From Palsa-465 sp963800475 (lineage in GTDB: Bacteria; Actinomycetota; Thermoleophilia; Solirubrobacterales; Solirubrobacteraceae): a stretch of DNA of 64,000 nucleotides. Position 1 is the stretch's first letter. Each line of letters opens with the position of its first letter. The DNA lies in the NCBI GenBank assembly GCA_963800475.1, contig CAWDAZ010000006.1, positions 62,001 to 126,000 of the forward strand. The letters run 5' to 3'. Made by a program: the position numbers and the translations under genes. Positions 56,127 through 64,000 of the stretch are shown piece after piece. Below the pieces are notes generated by a model that was not told the origin of the DNA, did not search any database, and worked only from the letters and a program-made list of their open reading frames with translations.

Positions 56127-57089
56127 ATGGCTGCCTACATCATCCGCCGCATCCTGTGGGGGATCCTGCTGCTGTTCCTGGTCTGCCTGCTCACGTTCAT
56201 CTTGTTCAACGTGCTGCCGTCGGCCGACCCGGCGCAGCTGCGCGCGGGCCGCAACGCGAGCCCGCAGATCATCGCCCACATCCGCCACGAGCTCGGGCTC
56301 GACAAGTCCGTGTTCCAGCAGTTCTGGGTCTACATCAAGAACATCTTCGTGCACTTCAACTTCGGCTACAGCTTCTACTCGGGGCAGTCGGTGCTGAGCC
56401 TGATCGGGGACCGGCTGCCGGCGACGCTGTCGCTGACGATCGGCGCGGTGATCCTGTGGGTGCTGGTGGGGATCCCGATCGGGATCATCTCGGCGGTCAA
56501 GAGCCGGACGTTCGTCGACCGGGGCGCGATGGGCACGGCGTTGTTCTTCGTGTCGATGCCGATCTACTGGCTCGGCCTGCTGGTGCTGTTCCTGTTCGCA
56601 TCGGACATCGGAAAGTTCCCGATCCTGCCCGGCGCGAACTCGTACGTCGGACTCACGACCGATCCGACTCAATGGTTCAAGTCGCTGATCATGCCTTGGT
56701 TCGTGCTCGCCGCCACGCAGGCCGCGATCTACTCGCGGTTGCTGCGCGGCAGCCTGATCGAGACGATGGGGGAGGACTACATCCGCACCGCGCGCGCGAA
56801 GGGGGTGCCCGAGCGCCGCGTGGTCTGGAGGCACGGCGTGCGGTCGGCGATCACGCCCGTGATCACCGTGCTGGCGCTTGATATTGGCGCGCTGATGGGC
56901 GGAGCGGTGCTGACGGAGACTGTTTTCGACATCCCTGGGATCGGCCGGCTCAACTACGACGCGATCCTGCATTCGGACTTCCCGGTCGTCCAGGGGACCG
57001 TGCTGCTCGCGGCTATGTTCATCATCGTGGCGAACATCGTGGTCGACATCGCCTACGCGTACCTCGACCCGCGGGTGCGCTACTCGTGA
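56127..57089 (+). CDS. dppB: Dipeptide/oligopeptide ABC transporter permease (DppB/OppB)
   Basis: A 320-residue permease with six helices. The N-terminus MAAYIIRRILWGILLLFLV is typical. RLPATLSLTIGAVILWVLVGIPIGI, the EAA loop GEDYIRTARAKGVPERRVVWRHGVRSA and TVFDIPGIGRL are family marks. It pairs with DppC to form the channel. Starts with ATG. Confidence 0.94.
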   Translation: MAAYIIRRILWGILLLFLVCLLTFILFNVLPSADPAQLRAGRNASPQIIAHIRHELGLDKSVFQQFWVYIKNIFVHFNFGYSFYSGQSVLSLIGDRLPATLSLTIGAVILWVLVGIPIGIISAVKSRTFVDRGAMGTALFFVSMPIYWLGLLVLFLFASDIGKFPILPGANSYVGLTTDPTQWFKSLIMPWFVLAATQAAIYSRLLRGSLIETMGEDYIRTARAKGVPERRVVWRHGVRSAITPVITVLALDIGALMGGAVLTETVFDIPGIGRLNYDAILHSDFPVVQGTVLLAAMFIIVANIVVDIAYAYLDPRVRYS

Positions 57090-57105
57090 GCGTGGCTCGC
57101 TGCTC

Positions 57106-58206
57106 ATGAGCCCGGTGCTCGATGTCCGGGACCTGCGGGTCGCGTTTCCGACCGAGGACGGGCTGGTCCGCGCGGTCGACGGAATCTCCTACTCGGTCGA
57201 AACGGGGCGGACGCTCGGAATCGTCGGCGAGTCCGGCTCCGGTAAGAGCGTGTCGTCGCTGACCACGCTCGGGCTGACCCGCAACCAGGGGGCAGAGATC
57301 GGCGGCGAGATCATGTTCAACGGGCAGGACCTGGTGTCGATGTCCGATGACCAGCTGCGCAGGATCCGCGGCAACGAGGTTGCGATGGTCTTCCAGGACC
57401 CGCTGTCCTCGCTGCACCCCTTCTACAAGGTCGGTTGGCAGCTCGTTGAGGCGATTCAGGTCCACCGCGACGAGTCGACAGCCGCCGCGCGCGGTCGCGC
57501 CGTCGAGCTGCTCGAGCTGGTCGGGATCCCCGACCCGCAGAAGCGGGTCGATCAATACCCGCACGAGTTCTCGGGCGGGATGCGCCAGCGGGTCATGATC
57601 GCGATGGCGCTCGCCAACGAGCCGAAGCTACTGATCGCCGACGAGCCGACGACCGCGCTCGACGTCACCGTGCAGGCGCAGATCCTGGCGTTGCTCGATG
57701 ACCTCCAACGCCGGCTGGGGATGGCGATCATCATCATCACTCACGACCTGGGCGTGGTCGCGGAGACCGCCGACGAGATCGCGGTGATGTACGCGGGGCG
57801 GATCGTCGAGCACGGCTCGACCGCGCAGATCTTCAATTCCCCGCAGCACCCGTACACGTGGGGTCTGCTGAAGTCGATCCCTCGCCTCGACACGCTCCGC
57901 GACGACGAGCTGGTGCCGATCTCGGGGCGCCCCCCGAGCCTGATCCACCGCCCGTCGGGCTGCTTCTTCAACCCACGCTGCCCCTATGTGCAAGACGAGC
58001 ACCGGCGAATCGACCCGCGTCTGGAGCCCGTGCCCGCCGCACCGGGCCACGAAGTGGCCTGCCTGCTGGAGCCGGAGGTACGAGCCAGGATCTGGAAGGG
58101 CTTACAGGAGGGTCGTTCGCCCAGCTCGTTGCGGCCCCTCGCGTCGCCGATGCCAACGGCCGGTCCCGCTGAACCCCCGCAATCGGGGCCGCAACGAGGT
58201 GGGTGA
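57106..58206 (+). CDS. dppD: Dipeptide/oligopeptide ABC transporter ATPase (DppD)
   Basis: A 366-residue ATPase. Walker A is GESGSGKSVSS, the Q-loop VFQDPLSSLHP, the signature FSGGMRQRVMIAMAL, Walker B LLIADEPTTALD, and the switch His is in IIITHDLG. The C-terminal oligo_HPY segment has HPYTWGLLKSIPRLD and a cysteine-containing CFFNPRCPY with later CLLE, probably an iron-sulfur site as in DppD. Its stop codon abuts the DppF start. Confidence 0.95.
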   Translation: MSPVLDVRDLRVAFPTEDGLVRAVDGISYSVETGRTLGIVGESGSGKSVSSLTTLGLTRNQGAEIGGEIMFNGQDLVSMSDDQLRRIRGNEVAMVFQDPLSSLHPFYKVGWQLVEAIQVHRDESTAAARGRAVELLELVGIPDPQKRVDQYPHEFSGGMRQRVMIAMALANEPKLLIADEPTTALDVTVQAQILALLDDLQRRLGMAIIIITHDLGVVAETADEIAVMYAGRIVEHGSTAQIFNSPQHPYTWGLLKSIPRLDTLRDDELVPISGRPPSLIHRPSGCFFNPRCPYVQDEHRRIDPRLEPVPAAPGHEVACLLEPEVRARIWKGLQEGRSPSSLRPLASPMPTAGPAEPPQSGPQRGG

Positions 58207-59234
<1,028 letters not shown>

Positions 59235-59256
<22 letters not shown>

Positions 59257-59852
59257 AGCGACTCGCGGGCCAGCTCGTTGCCGTTCTTCCCCCACAGCTT
59301 GATCTCGAGGTAGTCCGCCCGGTAGTTGTCGGGCGCGATCAGCGTGAACCGCTGGTCGGAGAGCTCGCACTGATCGACCGCGAGATTCGCGAGCTCGCCG
59401 GTCACGAGCGCTCCGCCCGGGATCAGCGGCGCTCCCCACACGAGCGTCATCGCCGCGCTGTTGCCGAGCTCGCCCCTCCAGGTGCCGATCACCTCGTCGT
59501 TGAGGTCGAGCTTCCAGTCCGGGTTGGCCTCGGCCAGCTCGGAGGTGAAGTCGGCGCTCGCATCAAACTCCGAGGGACCCGCGGAGCCCTCGCTGAAGGA
59601 CACGAACCCGAACACCTCGTAGCCGGCGCTCGTCCGTGCGATCGCGGGGATGTAGGTACGCCCGCAATACGTGCGGTCGGGATACCAGGCGATATCAGTC
59701 TCGACCTCGCCGATCTCCTCCCCCTCGGTGTCCATCTCGCGCACGGCCGACAGGAAATGGCCCTTCAGCGTCTCCGCCCAGCGCCCGTACGGCAGCCCCT
59801 CCTGCGGAGGCTCGGCCGCGAAGCTGATCACGAAGCGATCGGTCGGAGGCAT
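59235..59852 (-). CDS. Hypothetical protein, 205 residues
   Basis: A soluble protein, beta-rich and acidic, with no signal peptide. RTYIPAIARTSAGYEVFGFVSFSE and the C-terminal YRADYLEIKLWGKNGNELARESLYVEDDA suggest a compact domain. No family recognised. Starts with ATG. Convergent with dppF; 45 bases downstream of tetR on the same strand, so it may be the gene controlled with it. Confidence 0.6.
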
Positions 59853-59897
59853 CGCGGCGGAAGCCTACCTGGGCCCGAGCCAGGATCCGGACCCGGG

Positions 59898-60539
59898 TCA
59901 GCTGAGCGCGCCCCGGGCCGCTTCGACGGTCGAGGTGAACGCCTGCTGAACGAGCCCCAGAACCTGCTCACGCGGAATTTCTGTGTCACGCGCCAAGTCC
60001 AATACCGTCTCGGCGAAGCCGACGAATCCCTTGATCGCGAGTCGGGCGAGCGGCGGAGGATCGGCGGTGCCGAAGTTGTTGAGCGACACGCCCGCGACGA
60101 TCACCTCTTCGAACTGCTCGATGATCACGGCCAGCTCCGGTTCGGTCGCCACCCGTCCGAGGCGGTGCACCCGCCACGCGAGCGACGGCTCCTCGGAGTG
60201 CTCGATGAAGCGCTGGAAGTTGACCGCCATCCGCTCCCCGAGCGGGATCGACTCGTCTGTGACCCAGCCGTCCGTCAGCTGGTGGCCGGCTCGCCTCGCG
60301 ACGGCGACCAGGATGTCTGCGCGGCCGCGCGGGAAGTAGTGATAGAGGAGGTTGCGCGTGACGTCGGCCCTGCGCGCCAGCTCGTCGAGCGAGAACGCGG
60401 AGACCCCCTGTTCGGCGACGAGCGGCATCGCCGCGTCGATCAGCTGCTCGCGCCTGGCATCGCGCGAAAGTCGCCGGGGACCCCGGTTCGCGCCTGATTT
60501 GGCGCCGGCGCGCGGGCTGGTCGCGGACATCTCTTCCAC
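59898..60539 (-). CDS. TetR-family transcriptional regulator
   Basis: A 213-residue repressor. The N-terminal helix-turn-helix is RREQLIDAAMPLVAEQGVSAFSLDELARRADVTRNLLYHYF, complete with the YHYF end of the recognition helix. The ligand-binding half is helical with no recognised effector pocket. The start is GTG 60539 (AGGA eight bases before); ATG 60530 is an alternative. A short palindrome, GTCAATTTGAC, lies 15 bases upstream and may be its own operator. Confidence 0.9.
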   Translation of the reverse strand: MEEMSATSPRAGAKSGANRGPRRLSRDARREQLIDAAMPLVAEQGVSAFSLDELARRADVTRNLLYHYFPRGRADILVAVARRAGHQLTDGWVTDESIPLGERMAVNFQRFIEHSEEPSLAWRVHRLGRVATEPELAVIIEQFEEVIVAGVSLNNFGTADPPPLARLAIKGFVGFAETVLDLARDTEIPREQVLGLVQQAFTSTVEAARGALS

Positions 60540-60553
60540 AGTATTTCCTAACG

Positions 60554-60564
60554 GTCAATTTGAC
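60554..60564. promoter_or_regulatory. Candidate TetR operator
   Basis: GTCAATTTGAC is an 11-bp palindrome between tetR and the plus-strand promoter and overlaps that promoter's -35 box, a position suited to autoregulation and control of the divergent transcript. Shorter than usual TetR operators. Confidence 0.4.
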
Positions 60565-60588
60565 AAGGCGTAAATAGTTCGGTATCCT
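60560..60588 (+). promoter_or_regulatory. Consensus-like housekeeping promoter
   Basis: TTGACA (60560-60565), a 17-base spacer and TATCCT (60583-60588) give a near-ideal sigma-70-type promoter reading away from tetR into a region with no gene on the plus strand. Confidence 0.6.
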
Positions 60589-60892
60589 GCGGTTGCTGCT
60601 AGGGGCCAGAGGGCTGCGGTTTGGTAGCGGACATACCTTGCAAGACTCGGCACGGAAGCTCGGGGCTCGCTGGGACACACAGATCAATGGCGGTCGTGAA
60701 CCTCCCTGGGCACGACCGCCAGGTCTTTGTGGGGGCAGACGCGATGCCGACGGGCTTGAACATGCCGCGGCGCGCGTATTCGGCCCCGGAGCGTCGATAC
60801 CGCCGCCGGGCAGGATTCTCACCCGCGCTGGGGAACGTCAGCCCCCCTGACGGGACACGAAGCCGCCCGCGCGGCGCGTCAGCGGGAGGCCG
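60589..60892 (+). other. Noncoding stretch with hairpins, possible RNA gene
   Basis: No gene fits this stretch. On the plus strand it holds an 11-bp perfect stem (60688-60698 with 60711-60721) whose 12-base loop contains CCTCCC. A further hairpin (60836-60841 with 60847-60852) has five C in its loop. Both loops could pair with ribosome binding sites. The strong promoter at its left edge supports an RNA gene; the extent and terminator are not clear. It does not match tmRNA, RNase P RNA or SRP RNA core motifs that I know. Confidence 0.4.
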
Positions 60893-62413
60893 TCAGAACG
60901 CGCCGCGGCGGCTGAGAACTGCGGGGATCGTCTTCAGCAGAATCGAGAGGTCGAGCATGATCGACCAGCGCTCGAGATACAGGAAGTCGAGCCGCACGAG
61001 GTCGTCGAAGTCGAGCTCCGAGCGGCCCGAGATCTGCCATAGGCCGGTGATCCCCGGGAGCACCAGATAGCGCTTCTTGTGCCACTCCTCGAGGCGGTTG
61101 AAGTCCCGCATCGGAAGCGGCCGCGGCCCCACCAGCGACATCTCGCCGCGGATCACGTTGACCAGCTGCGGGAGCTCATCGAGCGAGTACCGGCGCAGGA
61201 ACCGGCCGATCTTGGTCAGCCGCGGGTCGTGCCGGATCTTGAACAGCGCCCCAGACTGCTCGTTCAGCGGCTCGAGGTCCGCCTGGACCTGGTCGGCGTG
61301 CTCGCGCATCGTGCGGAACTTGAAGCAGTAGAACGGCTTGCCCGCGATCCCCGGGCGCACCGACCGGTAGATCACGGGCCCGGTCGAGCTCAGCTTGACG
61401 GCGATCGCGATCACCAGCAGCACCGGGCTCAGCAGGAACAGGCCGATCGTCGAGAGCACCAGGTCGAAGGTCCGCTTCAGGGCGTAGTCGAGCCCCTGGA
61501 CGACCGGGGGGCGTAGCTTGAACAGCGGCACCGTCTGGCCCGGGACGAACTCTGCGCGGTCGATCAGGATCTCCATCGTCGACGGCGCCACCTGCACGGT
61601 CACGCCGCGCTGATGGCACAGGTCGACCAGCTCGACCGCCTGCTCCTGCGGGAACTCGGGGTCGGCGATGATCACCTCCTGGATCCGCTCGCCCGCGAGC
61701 ACGTCGGGGAGCTCGTCGAGCGTCCCGAGCGACCGCAGGCCGTTTTGGGGCCGGGGCGTCAACGAGATGTACCCGGCGATGTCGACGCGCACCCGCGACC
61801 GGCCGGCGAGCGCGTGGGCGACCGCCTCGATGTGCTTACCCGACCCGACCAGCAGCGCCCGGCGGTGGTACCCGGCCTGCTCGAGCAGCCAGCCGGTCAC
61901 CCGCAGATGGACCTCGCGGAGCGCCGAGACGTAGACGACGCCGAAGAACAGCGACACGTAGAAGATGAAGTAGCTGGAGAAGTGCTCGCCGCTGGCCAGC
62001 GCGAACACGAGCGAGATGACCGTCGTCTGGAACAGCGCGGTCGCGATCGACGACAGCCCGGGGCGGCGCGGCCGGTCGGTATACAGATCGGCCCGCGCGA
62101 ACATCAGCACGGTGATCAGGTACGCGAACGGGACGTAGTGCTTGGCGTCCCGCACCACGACCGACCAGTCGAGGTTGCCCTTCAGCGCGAGCTTCAGCGC
62201 GAGTGCGGTGCACAGCGCCGCGGTGACCCCGACGAAGTCGAGCACCAGCAGCGACGCGACGCGGGCCGCCCTGCGGAGCGTCTCGAGCCGCAGCAGGAAC
62301 GACAGAAGCGGGGGACGCTTGCGCCGAACATCGCGGTCGGGGAGTACGAACGGGATCGCATCAGCCGAAAGCGGTTCCCGCTGGCTCTCCGTACCTGTGT
62401 CCTGAATCGTCAC
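60893..62413 (-). CDS. Polyprenyl-phosphate sugar-1-phosphate transferase (WbaP/WcaJ type)
   Basis: A 506-residue membrane enzyme. About four N-terminal helices (residues 45-175) come first, then a CoA-binding-like cytosolic domain (RRALLVGSGKHIEAVAHAL, VQEVIIADPE-like). The C-terminal catalytic domain has KRTFDLVLSTIGLFLLSPVLLVIAIAVKL, KFRTM, KIGRFLRRYSLDELPQLVNVIRGEMSLVGPRP and PGITGLWQISGRSE. It starts lipid-linked exopolysaccharide or glycan repeat units at the inner membrane. Starts with ATG. No other polysaccharide genes are adjacent here; the UDP-sugar genes at 13-16 kb might supply it. Confidence 0.92.
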   Translation of the reverse strand: MTIQDTGTESQREPLSADAIPFVLPDRDVRRKRPPLLSFLLRLETLRRAARVASLLVLDFVGVTAALCTALALKLALKGNLDWSVVVRDAKHYVPFAYLITVLMFARADLYTDRPRRPGLSSIATALFQTTVISLVFALASGEHFSSYFIFYVSLFFGVVYVSALREVHLRVTGWLLEQAGYHRRALLVGSGKHIEAVAHALAGRSRVRVDIAGYISLTPRPQNGLRSLGTLDELPDVLAGERIQEVIIADPEFPQEQAVELVDLCHQRGVTVQVAPSTMEILIDRAEFVPGQTVPLFKLRPPVVQGLDYALKRTFDLVLSTIGLFLLSPVLLVIAIAVKLSSTGPVIYRSVRPGIAGKPFYCFKFRTMREHADQVQADLEPLNEQSGALFKIRHDPRLTKIGRFLRRYSLDELPQLVNVIRGEMSLVGPRPLPMRDFNRLEEWHKKRYLVLPGITGLWQISGRSELDFDDLVRLDFLYLERWSIMLDLSILLKTIPAVLSRRGAF

Positions 62414-62539
62414 GTCGCGCGGCCGGCAGCAATCATGTTTCCCCTACTCGCTTGTAACGGTATCTGGAAAGCGAAGTTCCGGGGTAAAGCCCGCACTCGG
62501 CTGCGGCTTCGGCGCAATCGGGCGCGTACCGGCGGTAAT

Positions 62540-62545
62540 TAGACT
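62540..62545 (+). promoter_or_regulatory. Candidate -10 box of the DUF1254 gene
   Basis: TAGACT nine bases before ATG 62555, no ribosome site. Confidence 0.45.
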
Positions 62546-62554
62546 GCCGGGACG

Positions 62555-64000
62555 ATGGCGAGGGTCGCTTGGCTTGCCGTGATCGCCGCGCTTGTGATGC
62601 TCGCGCGGGCGGTTCCCCTCGCCGGCGCCACAGCGCCGTACAACCCCGGTGATCCCGCCCAGGCGGCCGAGTATCAGCGGGCGCTCGCGCTGGGCGTGCA
62701 GGCATACGTGTACGGATACCCATTGCTGGACACCAATCGCGTGTTCATGACGAGCACGAGCGTCAACGTGCCCAACGGCGCCGGCGCGGGGCCCGTCAAC
62801 CAGTTCAGCAACATCCGGCGGCTGACCGACCCGTCGGATCGGACGGTCGTGGCGCCCAACCACGACACGCTCTACTCGATCGCGTGGCTGAAGCTCGAGC
62901 CGCAGCCGATCGTCGTGCACATGCCGGCCGTCAAGCGGTTCGTCGTGTTCGAGCTGCTCGATCCGTACACCAGCAACTTCGCGCTGATCGGCTCGGTTGG
63001 CCGCCGACCGGGTGACTACGCGGTCGTCGGACCCCGGTGGCGGGGGAGGCTGCCGCGCGGCGTCAAGCAGATCCGGTCTCCGTACACGCGCGTGTGGATC
63101 ATCGGGCGGACCTACATCGAGAACGCTGCCGACACCCCCAACGTGGTCAGGATCCAGAACCGGTTCTCGCTGACGCCGCTCAACCGCTGGGGCCGGAGGT
63201 ACCGCCCCGCACGCCCCATCCACGTGCACCGGCAGGTCCACCGGTACTCGGTCCCCGGGACCGGTCCGGGCCAGGACCCGCTTGCGTTCTTCGACGCGCT
63301 CGGAGATCAGCTGAAGACGTTCACGCCGCCCGCCGCCGACCGCCCGCTGCTCCGACAGCTCGCGACGGTCGGGATCGGGCCGGGACTGCACCCGAGCGCC
63401 GACCACAGCCTCGGTGCTCCCACCATCCAAGGGCTCCACGATGCGGTTGCCGCCGGGGCCAAGCAGGTCACCTCCGACCTGCAGACCTCGTACGCAACCG
63501 TCGCCCCTCGCCACAACGGCTGGCTGGTGTCGCGCACCGGGTCCTACGGCACCGACTACGCGCTTCGCGCCGTGGTCGACAAGATCGGGCTCGGAGCGCC
63601 GACCCCGCAGCTTGCGATCTATCCGTTCACCATCACTGACAAGAACTTCCGTCCGCTCACCGGCGCGAACCGGTACGTCGCGCACTTCGCCGCGCATGAC
63701 CTCCCGTTCCCCGCCCGGGCGTTCTGGTCGCTGACGATGTACGACTCGAACGGCTTCTTCGTGCCCAACAGGGCGCACGTCTACCTGATCAACAACCGCA
63801 CCCCGCTCTACTACAACCGCGACGGCTCGCTTGACATCTACATCCAGCCGACCGCGCCCCGGAGCGCGAACGAGCGCCGGGCGTGGCTGCCGTCGCCGGC
63901 GGGAAAGCCGTTCCGCCTGATCATGCGCCTCTACGAGCCGGTCAACATCGCCGGAATCCTCAGCGGCCATAGCTGGCAGCCGCCGACGGTGCTGCCATGC
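62555..64000 (+). CDS. Secreted DUF1254/DUF1214 protein, 3' end outside the window
   Basis: 482 codons are open to the window edge. Signal peptide about residues 1-26 (VAWLAVIAALVMLARAVPLAGA). DUF1254 (YVYGYPLLDTNRVF, APNHDTLYSIAWLKLE, YTSNFALIGS) is followed by DUF1214 (ALRAVVDKIGLGAP, FWSLTMYDSNGFFV, NNRTPLYYNRDGSLDIYIQP). The ending RLYEPVNIAGILSGHSWQPP is near the usual C-terminus, so only a few codons are missing. The function of the family is unknown. A long open frame on the opposite strand (62444-63970) is its shadow. Confidence 0.87.
   Translation, partial: MARVAWLAVIAALVMLARAVPLAGATAPYNPGDPAQAAEYQRALALGVQAYVYGYPLLDTNRVFMTSTSVNVPNGAGAGPVNQFSNIRRLTDPSDRTVVAPNHDTLYSIAWLKLEPQPIVVHMPAVKRFVVFELLDPYTSNFALIGSVGRRPGDYAVVGPRWRGRLPRGVKQIRSPYTRVWIIGRTYIENAADTPNVVRIQNRFSLTPLNRWGRRYRPARPIHVHRQVHRYSVPGTGPGQDPLAFFDALGDQLKTFTPPAADRPLLRQLATVGIGPGLHPSADHSLGAPTIQGLHDAVAAGAKQVTSDLQTSYATVAPRHNGWLVSRTGSYGTDYALRAVVDKIGLGAPTPQLAIYPFTITDKNFRPLTGANRYVAHFAAHDLPFPARAFWSLTMYDSNGFFVPNRAHVYLINNRTPLYYNRDGSLDIYIQPTAPRSANERRAWLPSPAGKPFRLIMRLYEPVNIAGILSGHSWQPPTVLPC

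Noticed and set aside
60780..60860. Possible cobalamin riboswitch on the minus strand (GGTGAGAATCC)
   Set aside because: The B12 box and the rest of the conserved core are missing, and the gene downstream on that strand is a TetR regulator.
62444..63970. Long minus-strand ORF (508 codons)
   Set aside because: It is the antisense shadow of the DUF1254 gene, whose signal peptide and domain motifs are clear on the plus strand; GC-rich codon bias keeps the opposite frame open.

Overview
The window is about 64 kb of very GC-rich DNA, densely packed with genes on both strands. Gene content points to a deep-branching, high-GC actinobacterium of the Thermoleophilia/Solirubrobacterales type. The signs are a TreT trehalose synthase next to OtsA, alpha/beta-hydrolase-cyclase fusions, a sigma-B partner-switching module, a class-E-like sortase, many GTG/TTG starts, and TANNNT boxes sitting directly in front of start codons. 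This placement is inferred from gene families and base composition. There is no rRNA gene, phage, insertion sequence or CRISPR array; one tRNA gene is present (tRNA-Arg, CCT anticodon).

Layout. 1-7.2 kb: a GH79-like glycosidase cut by the window edge, a badH-badI-like ring-cleavage pair, a serine hydrolase, a hydrolase-cyclase fusion, a PaaG-like hydratase and a TIGR01777 epimerase. 7.3-9.9 kb: a general stress module (RsbW-like kinase, STAS antagonist, hydrophobic stress peptide, SigB-type sigma factor). 10-11.2 kb: a decayed topoisomerase IB and a basic histone-like protein. 11.3-18.3 kb: peptidase T, a class IV aminotransferase, a UDP-sugar modification cluster (2-epimerase, 20-codon ORF, WlbA-like dehydrogenase, left-handed beta-helix acyltransferase), a cupin and purA. 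18.3-28.6 kb: a luciferase-like oxidoreductase, then the replication/ribosome block (DnaC-like loader, dnaB, rplI, rpsR, ssb). rpsF is separated from that block by about 5 kb holding a GH2-LamG enzyme, an enoyl-CoA hydratase, an unknown protein and a PurM homologue.

28.6-45.2 kb: an Rv1264-like adenylate cyclase, the trehalose cluster (otsA, treT, inositol-phosphatase-like), a two-component system, a membrane M28-like protein, a sortase, a FlgM-like protein, thiL, infA, a class A penicillin-binding protein, a HAD protein and a PRC-barrel-like protein. 45.2-45.5 kb is noncoding. It holds a perfect TGTGA-N6-TCACA CRP-type site followed by two strong hairpins, the first with a C-rich loop; this is the best candidate here for an undescribed element, a cAMP-controlled small RNA. 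45.5-53 kb: an esterase, a CPBP protease, an L,D-transpeptidase, pyrE, two tandem GT-C-like membrane proteins and the tRNA. 53-59.3 kb: a complete dipeptide/oligopeptide ABC transporter operon in the order C-A-B-D-F. 59.2-64 kb: an unknown protein, a TetR regulator, a noncoding stretch with a consensus promoter, a WbaP-type sugar-phosphate transferase and a DUF1254 protein cut by the window end.

The strongest themes are cAMP signalling (two cyclases and a CRP site), stress and osmolyte functions (SigB, trehalose), cell-wall assembly (PBP, L,D-transpeptidase, sortase) and surface sugars. Probable leaderless transcription recurs throughout.
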